Shown in pieces: positions 57,739 through 64,000 of a stretch of 64,000 nucleotides of DNA (positions within the stretch are counted from its first letter, which is position 1; each line of letters starts with the position of its first letter). Origin of the DNA: Nemophila menziesii. Taxonomy: Eukaryota > Streptophyta > Magnoliopsida > Boraginales > Hydrophyllaceae. The stretch is taken from the NCBI GenBank assembly GCA_029959085.1, contig JARWIR010000001.1, positions 15,243,730 through 15,307,729 of the forward strand, read 5' to 3'. The translations under genes were made by a program, and so were the position numbers. Under the pieces are notes generated by a model, which did not search any database, had not been told where the DNA came from, and saw only the letters and a list, made by a program, of their open reading frames with translations.

Positions 57739-58159
57739 GTAGTCCACCCTGACGGGGGTACGAAGATTCCCGAATCCCGACCTATGTTAATTGACCAATT
57801 TGTCCCTTAAACAACATATGGAATGAAACAGAGTTAGGAGAAATCCTCGCGTCTCTCAAGTACCGCCTGCTCATATTTGCGTCTAGCTTCTATATACTTG
57901 CGTCTAGTTATTTATTTTCATTTTCACATTAGTCTTTCATACTTAGGATTAATAAAAACCAAACAAACCATTATCAATCATTTATTTGCTTTCATAAGTG
58001 CAATTACTCATTAATTGATAAGCATTGAAGTCAACCATACCGTCCCTGCGAACGATCCTGTTTATCACTATTATTACTTGGGACAACCGTACACTTGCGG
58101 TTGTGGTTCTCCTTACTTATTACATTATTTTTAGAACACACAAGGGACCACCAAGTTTT

Positions 58160-58177
58160 TGGCGCCGCTGCCGGGGA
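58160..58177 (+). other. Primer binding site (tRNA-Asp type)
   Basis: TGGCGCCGCTGCCGGGGA, identical to the PBS of the complete element and placed six bases after the LTR. Confidence 0.85.
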
Positions 58178-58281
58178 CGGTAGCGTGTGGCCCCGGTGTT
58201 TATCCTTTAGTGTTTAATTGCATTTTTATTTTCAGTTTTACGTTTGTTTTGTTTAGTCTCTTTTCAGGTTTTTCTTTAGGT

Positions 58282-59358
58282 ATGGAGATTTCCCTCTATC
58301 AAGAGTCAATTCCAAAACAGACCTATTATATGCCAGTACACAAATTCATGGACTTGACATGCAAGAGCTTGACAGATCATTATAATAGGTTCAAAAAGTT
58401 GGAGGACTCCCTCAGCTGTTTCATGAAGGCCACAACGGATAATATAATAAAGAGTAATGCGAAAATCGTTGCTATCATATCATTAGTGCAAGTCATGCAA
58501 CAAAGCCATCAATTAATGGAGCAACGATTGACGCAACTCACAGAAACAATTGAGCAATTACAACAAGTATCATCTATGCAAACAGGCCAAAGTACAAAAT
58601 ATGATGAGGAGGCCATTCAAAATAGCGATGTTTGGTTCGATGCAGCTACAGAGTTTAGCCTTCAAGAAGAGAAGGAAGTGGAATCACCACAAGTTACACC
58701 TAGTGAACTAAAGATTCCAACAATAGAAGAATCAACCACGCTAAGCATAGATGAGTCAATTAAAGAGAATCGAGTCGAAGTTGAAAATAAATCTTGTGAA
58801 GGGAAGATGACATCCTTGGAAAACCCAGCCAAGCCGCGTTTAGAGGAATCGAACATTGAGATCTTGGTTAGAAAAGAGATAGAAGAAGAAGATACTAGGA
58901 TGGATTCGCCACCTAGTACTCCATTGATGTCACCAACAATTCCAATAAATACGAATCATTCAAATGGTGACATAGATAAAGCATTTGTAGAGGCGTGCAA
59001 AGAAGACAAAACCAACACCCAAATGCTTGAAAGTGATACAAAAGAACTCACACCGCAACAAATATTCACAGAAGCTATTTCAGAATTAAATGAGAATGCG
59101 AGTGTAGAGATTGAGATTGAATACGTGGCCCTCATAACAAAAGAAAGTTCTGAAACATCCATTGTTTTGGACAAAAAGCTAGAGGAGGTGCAACTTGAGT
59201 TACCCATTGTTCTAGAAGTACCTAAAGAGGTTAAAGAGAAGAACCACCACCATGAACTCGTGAAAAAGAGAGCTAAAGATGAGTTTGGGGTTGGAACCAA
59301 GGTTGCTTGGAAGGCTTCTAAACAAGAGAATAGGCCACGAGGTTTCGAAAATGCGTGA
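58282..59358 (+). CDS. Acidic ORF replacing gag-pol in the non-autonomous element
   Basis: 358 residues from the ATG at 58282. This start is chosen because the leader just before it (TTTTCAGGTTTTT and TTAGGT) matches the leader before the gag ATG of the complete element; the frame is open further upstream only across the PBS region. The N-terminal 150 residues are predicted helical with heptad-like spacing (LMEQRLTQLTETIEQLQQ). The middle is very rich in Glu, Ser and Thr. The C-terminal 30 residues (DEFGVGTKVAWKAS) resemble the pol C-terminus (FEVGQKV). After the TGA the same frame continues for about 37 codons with GPFVVTRL and NLTHCWGGY, a remnant of the GPY module. No catalytic motif or zinc knuckle. 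I do not recognise a function; a Gag substitute or RNA-binding role is conceivable. Confidence 0.7.
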   Translation: MEISLYQESIPKQTYYMPVHKFMDLTCKSLTDHYNRFKKLEDSLSCFMKATTDNIIKSNAKIVAIISLVQVMQQSHQLMEQRLTQLTETIEQLQQVSSMQTGQSTKYDEEAIQNSDVWFDAATEFSLQEEKEVESPQVTPSELKIPTIEESTTLSIDESIKENRVEVENKSCEGKMTSLENPAKPRLEESNIEILVRKEIEEEDTRMDSPPSTPLMSPTIPINTNHSNGDIDKAFVEACKEDKTNTQMLESDTKELTPQQIFTEAISELNENASVEIEIEYVALITKESSETSIVLDKKLEEVQLELPIVLEVPKEVKEKNHHHELVKKRAKDEFGVGTKVAWKASKQENRPRGFENA

Positions 59359-60943
59359 ATGGGACCATTTGTTGTTACTCGATTAGTGACAGCAAAATTA
59401 ATAGAGATACAACCTTTGAGAGGTCAAAGGCGGCGAATTGTAGATATACATAACCTCACCCACTGCTGGGGAGGCTACATACTCAAAGGATAATGGAGGT
59501 AACCCGTCAATCTTTAAATGACGTTAAATAAAAGTGCTCTTGGGAGACAACCCATGTTTTAAATTGCTTTCATGTCTTTAAATTGTTAGTGTAAATTAGA
59601 GTAATGGTTATTGATTTAGTGTTTATTAGTAAGAAATGAGATAGGATGGTGTCTTTGATGATTACAGGATTAAAGGTCATGAGTTTGGGGTAGTTAGGTT
59701 ATCAGCAACTTCGGATAATCATAACTTGATGCTCGGAGGTCGGAATTAACTTTTTCTTGAGCCTAAACCACTTATTTTTTTCGAGATCTATCCAATGGTG
59801 GATTCCAAAAGTTCTGATACATAGCCCAAAGTTTCTGACCGGTGCGTAAAGAGACGCAATTCATGGTGCGAAATGAAGAAAACCGAAATCTGAGAAAAAA
59901 TGGTAACTCCAATGGAAAATCTGAGTAGTCCAATGGACCGGGAGCGCAATTTCCAATGAAAATTAGTATAAGTTTCATAAAAATACGAGGTGTAAGCAAG
60001 GAGATATCGAAAAAATAAGATGGAAATTTTCTGCGAATACGCAAATCTTTGCGTCTAGCGAAGTTGGCAAATCCGCGACCATTTCCCAACTCTCTGACCA
60101 CTGCGTCAGCAATGACGCAAGAAGTGTTGCGTTTAGGTGGAAAAAAAATTAAAAAATAAAAAAAAAATCAGAAAATCGAAGGCGGCATTTTATGCCTTCC
60201 GAAAAAAAAAAATCTGAAACAATCAATGAAAAGTTCGGCAAGCGATATCCTTGCGCCCGGATGTCCGAATCAGGTGATCTTTGAGCCTAAACCGCATAAC
60301 TTTTCGAGATCTATTCAATGGTGAAGTCAAAAAGTTCAGATAAGCAGCTAAAAGTTTCTGACCACTGCGTCAGCAATGACGCAGCATGACTGCGTCTCCC
60401 ATTGCGCCAGCGACACGCGACCGGCATGCCGGTCAAGGAAGATGGACTTTCTGTTCACTACGTCAGCAATGACGCAAGGAGGCTGCGTCAGAGGTAAAAA
60501 AAAATCAAATTTCGAAATTTATTTTTGCCGACACAGCGACCGGCATTGCCGGTCAGCTGCTGTGATAGGCGGTTTTAAGGGTTAAAACCCTATATTTTTA
60601 GCTTCTTTCCTAATCCAGCCTCCACCTACGAATCCTAGCCTCCTACCACTCCAAAAATCATCATCAAAACAACAATATACCACCAATCCCTCTCTCTAAA
60701 CATCATCCAAACACACAATCATACCATAAATCTCCCAAAATTCCAAAGATTTACACTTCAATCCAAATTTTTCTTTCACCGAAGCTTAAAGTTTATCCAT
60801 TAAACCTTTCCCAAACCTTGAAATACCTATGACCCAACTCTAAACAATCCATAATTCATATCCAAACCTTCAAGAACACCAACATCACAATTGTATCCAA
60901 AAATTTTGAGAGTCTTGAAGCTTTGAGTTTGGGGTCATCAGAG
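59359..60943 (+). repeat. Inter-ORF region with palindromes, second element
   Basis: Non-coding region equivalent in position to 13834-15003. It contains TGCGTCAGCAATGACGCA at 60102-60119 and 60366-60383, a shortened copy CGTCAGCAATGACG at 60461-60474, GACCGGCATGCCGGTC at 60419-60434 and GACCGGCATTGCCGGTC at 60538-60554. A block from CTTTGAGCCTAAACC to the palindrome occurs twice (from about 59758 and 60281). A+T-rich tracts are near 60142-60175. Confidence 0.8.
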
Positions 60944-61177
60944 ATGACCATGAAGGTTGGAAAAGGTACGAAGACTATGATGAAGAAAGAGAATTGGGTA
61001 TGGAGGGAAGATTTTGATAGAGGAGATGATGCTTAGAGAGCAAGTAATAAATGAAAACGTGGGAAATTTGATGAAAAGTTCGAGGTAATGAAGAACACTT
61101 TAAACGCAATCATTGATGAAGAAGAATTCAAACCTCAACCTGGACGCAACACCGACAACCAGCCTCGCGCTGGTTAA
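60944..61177 (+). pseudogene. Env-position ORF, internally deleted
   Basis: The start (60944-61036, 30 codons, MTMKVGKGTKTMMKK) and the end (61088-61177, ending GRNTDNQPRAG-stop) correspond to the termini of the 438-codon ORF of the complete element; the last nine residues match. About 1.2 kb encoding the central domain is missing, and a stop (61034-61036) ends the first part. The retained ends suggest that nucleotide signals at the borders, not the protein, are maintained. Confidence 0.75.
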
Positions 61178-62607
61178 GATACGTTTTATTTCCTTTCTCA
61201 TGTAGTGTATATTAGTTTAATTTCTTTATTGAGTCTTTTCGAGTCGTGGGGACACGACTCATTTTTGAATTTGGGGTGGGGTTCGTTGCCTCATCCTAGT
61301 TTTTATGTGTTTTATGTGTTTTAATTGCTTTCAATAAAATAATTTCGGAGTTGCGTTAGTCTGTAGAAGATTTTAAATGTTCCTTTAAGCATACTTTTGA
61401 TGAATCTATGATAGTAGATAGTGGACTTTAGGGAATAACATAAAACACACTTTAATTGCATGCAAACATATATAATGAATAGGAAAAATTAATGAACAAT
61501 GCAAAAGAAGTAAGCTTGTACTTAAGGAAAATGTTTGGTTTGTAGAATGTGAGATCTAAATTAGTAGAGAACCCACTTAGATATGAACTAGAGACGAACC
61601 ATGTAGTTAGGAAAATTATAGGGGCAGTTCTTTGATAGCCATTTGAAGCCTTTTAGCCTGCTATCCCTTATATTAATTATATCCGTCTTAGCCAGATTTC
61701 GAGCCTTAAGCCTTTTCTTTTGTAGCCACGATATAAGCCCATTATCCTTTAGATTATTAGGCATGACCAAATGACCCGCACTTGAATCACGATCCTGAGA
61801 CCTGTCTCGAGCTTGAGTTTGGGGTGGAGGGTCCACATTTGGGAATTTACATTGGGAGGGGATTATATGTGTTTGTATTGAGGCACAAAATAAAGATGAT
61901 ATTATTATTTGTAACCCTTTGCCGGGATTTGAAAGAGAAAAAGAAAAAAAAATTATAAGAGACATGACCTTTCACATCAAAAGGATGGTCATGGGTATCT
62001 TGTACAAAAAAAGAAGAAAAGAAATGAAAAAGAAAATAAAAAGAAAGAACAAAATAAACCGGCAAAGTGGAATATTTTTGGAAATCATCTTAGATTAATT
62101 GGGTTGACAGTGGGGACGCAACATTAGCGCGTCAAATGGGTTGAGTGAGAGCATTATATGAGTGTAAACTCAAGCTCGTGGACAGTTGTTGATGGTAAGT
62201 GAGGAGAGAGCCAAAAGCTCACTTCAAATTTACCAAATATACATACCACACCGTCCTTAAGCCTACGCTAAAACCATAAAGTCCTCGTGATTCCTAGGTG
62301 CATGGTAAGTTAATAGGTTGTATACTAAGTGGAGCGTTCAAAGCGAGTAAGGATCGAGGAACAACCTATAGCCATCATAATGAGATAAGTACAAGTGTAA
62401 CCTTCTAGCATTGCAAAGTTAATTTTATGATTGAAGTTATTTGTGTTTGATGTTGCATGATTAGTGTATGTGTATGTTAGTTCTTAATGTTTGTTGTATG
62501 AGATTTATCTTTAGCATTGCTTTAGGATGTATTTACTAGCTTCTATTTTCTCTTGCATCTACTTCATTCCCCTTGTTTTTAGTTTTGCTTTGTCGGGACG
62601 ACAAAGG
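61178..62607 (+). other. Conserved non-coding 3' region of second element
   Basis: Counterpart of 11060-12516. It keeps the stem-loop (61241-61260) and PPT-like motifs (61265-61277, 61813-61825), but lacks the ACCGGG palindrome pair of the complete element. Confidence 0.7.
61241..61260 (+). other. Conserved stem-loop after the second ORF
   Basis: Same 8-bp stem and GGGA loop as 12435-12454, at the same distance class from the ORF stop. Confidence 0.75.
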
Positions 62608-62623
62608 TTTGAGTTGGGGGTCT
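62608..62623 (+). other. Polypurine tract
   Basis: TTTGAGTTGGGGGTCT directly before the 3' LTR start TGATGTCTCC at 62624. Confidence 0.85.
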
Positions 62624-64000
62624 TGATGTCTCCCTAAATGTTATAAATTTATGCCCTTGGGAGACATCATTTTTGGTGTTTATTTGATTAATTTGATAGA
62701 CTTTTGGGCTAAATATGCAATAATCCGAATTTCCTCTTTTATTTCTAGTATTTTTGATTTATTAAACTTTTGCGCGTAATCTTGTGTATTTTAGTGAAAA
62801 GTTTGTAGGTTTTGAATATTAGCTAGGAGAGGAACACGAGAATAAAGTCAAAGATCATGATATGGAGTCAAAGCTTGAAGATAAATCCCGAAAAGAATTA
62901 TATTTTGAGGCTGCAAATCTGGAAAACAGGCCAAAGATTGCTGATTTCGAGGCACTTACGAGTTGATTTAGCCGCTGACCTTTGAAGAGATTATGTTCCT
63001 TATCGAGTTACGGAAATTTAGCAAGGGATTTGAGGTCAATCGGAGTTATAACGAATCGGCTAAAGCTGTTTTAGTGGAGGTGGTGCAGCAGTTACGGGAT
63101 TTGGGCTTAATTACTGGACTTGGCTTTTCTAATTTTCACTTAATCCTTAAGTAAAAGCCCTAATCCAATTTTATCATTATAAATAGGTCTTTAGACCTCA
63201 TTATCAGTACCTCTCATTTTATTCTTCAATTCAATTCATCCTTAGAAGAGAGTGTCCAGAGAAGAAGCAGAAGCAAGGAAAAGAAGAAGCCAAGAGCTGG
63301 AGACTGTCTGTATCTCCATTTCGCAGCCAAACCAATTCCGAAATTAGGTTCTCTGTAATTTTATTTCTGTAAAACAATATGATTCTTATTTCTTTTAATT
63401 TAGTTTTTGTCTTTCTGTTAATTATGAGCTAATTCCATTTAATACTTGGGAACGCATAATGGGTTCATCCCTACTTTGTTTTATTTCATATGATTGGATT
63501 TGAGATTTCAGTAATTTAATGGTCTTTTACATTTGTGATTATTTACTGTTCTTAAAGTATCTAATTAATAACAGGTTTTAGTATCTAGGCTATTCCACAA
63601 AGTGGCGTGTGGATCATCTTGACGGGGGGTTTAAATACGGAATTAATTACAGAATATAAGGTAGGAATTATTTGACTCTGACGAGCGTAATTAACCTTAT
63701 GGCCTATTGGAATTGTTAGCTTAATCATTTGAAGGTGGATCATAATCACCCTGACGGGGTTTTTGACACCCTAGAATAGCTTCGTAGTCCACCTTGACGG
63801 GGGTACGAAGATTCCCGAATCCCGACCTATGTTAATTGACCAATTTGTCCCTTAAACAACATATGGAATGAAATAGAGTTAGGAGAAATCCTCGCGTCTC
63901 TCAAGTACCGCCTGCTCATATTTGCGTCTAGCTTCTATTTACTTGCGTCTAGTTATTTATTTGCATTTTCACATTAGTATTTCATACTTAGGATTATTAA
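62624..64000 (+). repeat. 3' LTR of second Athila-like element (truncated by window)
   Basis: It matches the interrupted 5' LTR and shows both insertion sites empty. TATA-like TATAAATA at 63178-63185. The last position corresponds to about 57957 in the 5' LTR, so about 200 bp lie outside. Confidence 0.93.

Larger units (their letters stand above)
53417..58153 (+). repeat. 5' LTR of second Athila-like element, holding two solo LTRs
   Basis: It starts TGATGTCTCC after CCTTA and ends ACCACCA at 58153, six bases before the PBS. The LTR proper is about 1.59 kb (53417-53514, 55085-56170, 57744-58153); the rest is two nested solo LTRs. A TATA-like TATAAATA is at 55542-55549. The uninterrupted counterpart is the 3' LTR from 62624. 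Confidence 0.9.
53417..64000 (+). mobile_element. Non-autonomous Athila-like element, right end beyond window
   Basis: PBS (58160-58177), a leader like that of the complete element, one ORF (58282-59358), a palindrome-rich inter-ORF region, a deleted env-position ORF, a conserved 3' region, the PPT (62608-62623) and a 3' LTR truncated by the window edge. The internal region is only 4.47 kb. It lacks protease, RT and integrase and would need proteins from an autonomous relative of the kind at 9481-22334. The LTR pair differs at many more sites than that element's LTRs, so this insertion is older. Confidence 0.9.

Noticed and set aside
58159..58281. Upstream extension of the acidic ORF to an ATG at 58159
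   Set aside because: This extension translates the PBS and leader, which are non-coding in the related complete element. The ATG at 58282 fits the leader homology better.

Overview
This 64 kb window is plant nuclear DNA, very probably from a eudicot. It is AT-rich and packed with retrotransposons. Only one host gene is convincing: a two-exon alpha-expansin on the minus strand (48700-49655). Nearly everything else is transposable-element sequence in several nesting layers: L1-type LINEs, Athila-lineage Ty3/gypsy elements and their solo LTRs, tRNA-derived SINEs, and hAT-like MITEs.

Layout. 1-4960: two broken LINEs (plus, then minus) with SINE copies between them. 5151-5500: a hAT-like MITE. 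5600-24912: a minus-strand LINE whose ORF2 is fully open (5776-9378). It is cut near the ORF1/ORF2 junction by a complete 12.85 kb Athila element (9481-22334) with 1563-bp LTRs that differ by only 4 substitutions and 2 single-base indels by eye, a GTTAC target duplication, an aspartate-tRNA-type primer site, an intact gag-pol ORF of 1877 codons and a second ORF in the env position. 24960-29602: a plus-strand LINE with RNase H, mildly broken. 30490-34950 and 34950-36815: further LINE wrecks. 36886-42756: hAT-like ends, tandem repeats, a solo LTR (38838-40577) and a SINE inside it. 42960-47380: a LINE remnant and an LTR remnant holding another solo LTR (44824-46915), which itself holds a 593-bp hAT MITE. 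48700-49655: the expansin. 50330-53416: an LTR remnant and a LINE remnant. 53417-64000: a second, non-autonomous Athila-like element. Its 5' LTR holds two more solo LTRs. Its gag-pol is replaced by one acidic ORF (58282-59358), its env-position ORF is internally deleted, and its 3' LTR runs off the window.

The two Athila elements share their non-coding architecture: leader, PBS, 3' region, PPT and LTR ends. The autonomous copy could therefore supply proteins to relatives of the short copy. Comparing the two exposes features ordinary annotation would miss: a PPT-like motif at matching places in both, a stem-loop with a GNRA-type loop after the second ORF, arrays of different palindromes at the same inter-ORF position, and an inverted repeat at the LTR 5' ends in which one base pair covaries between copies. 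All comparisons were made by eye. Family names rest on recognised motifs, not on database searches.
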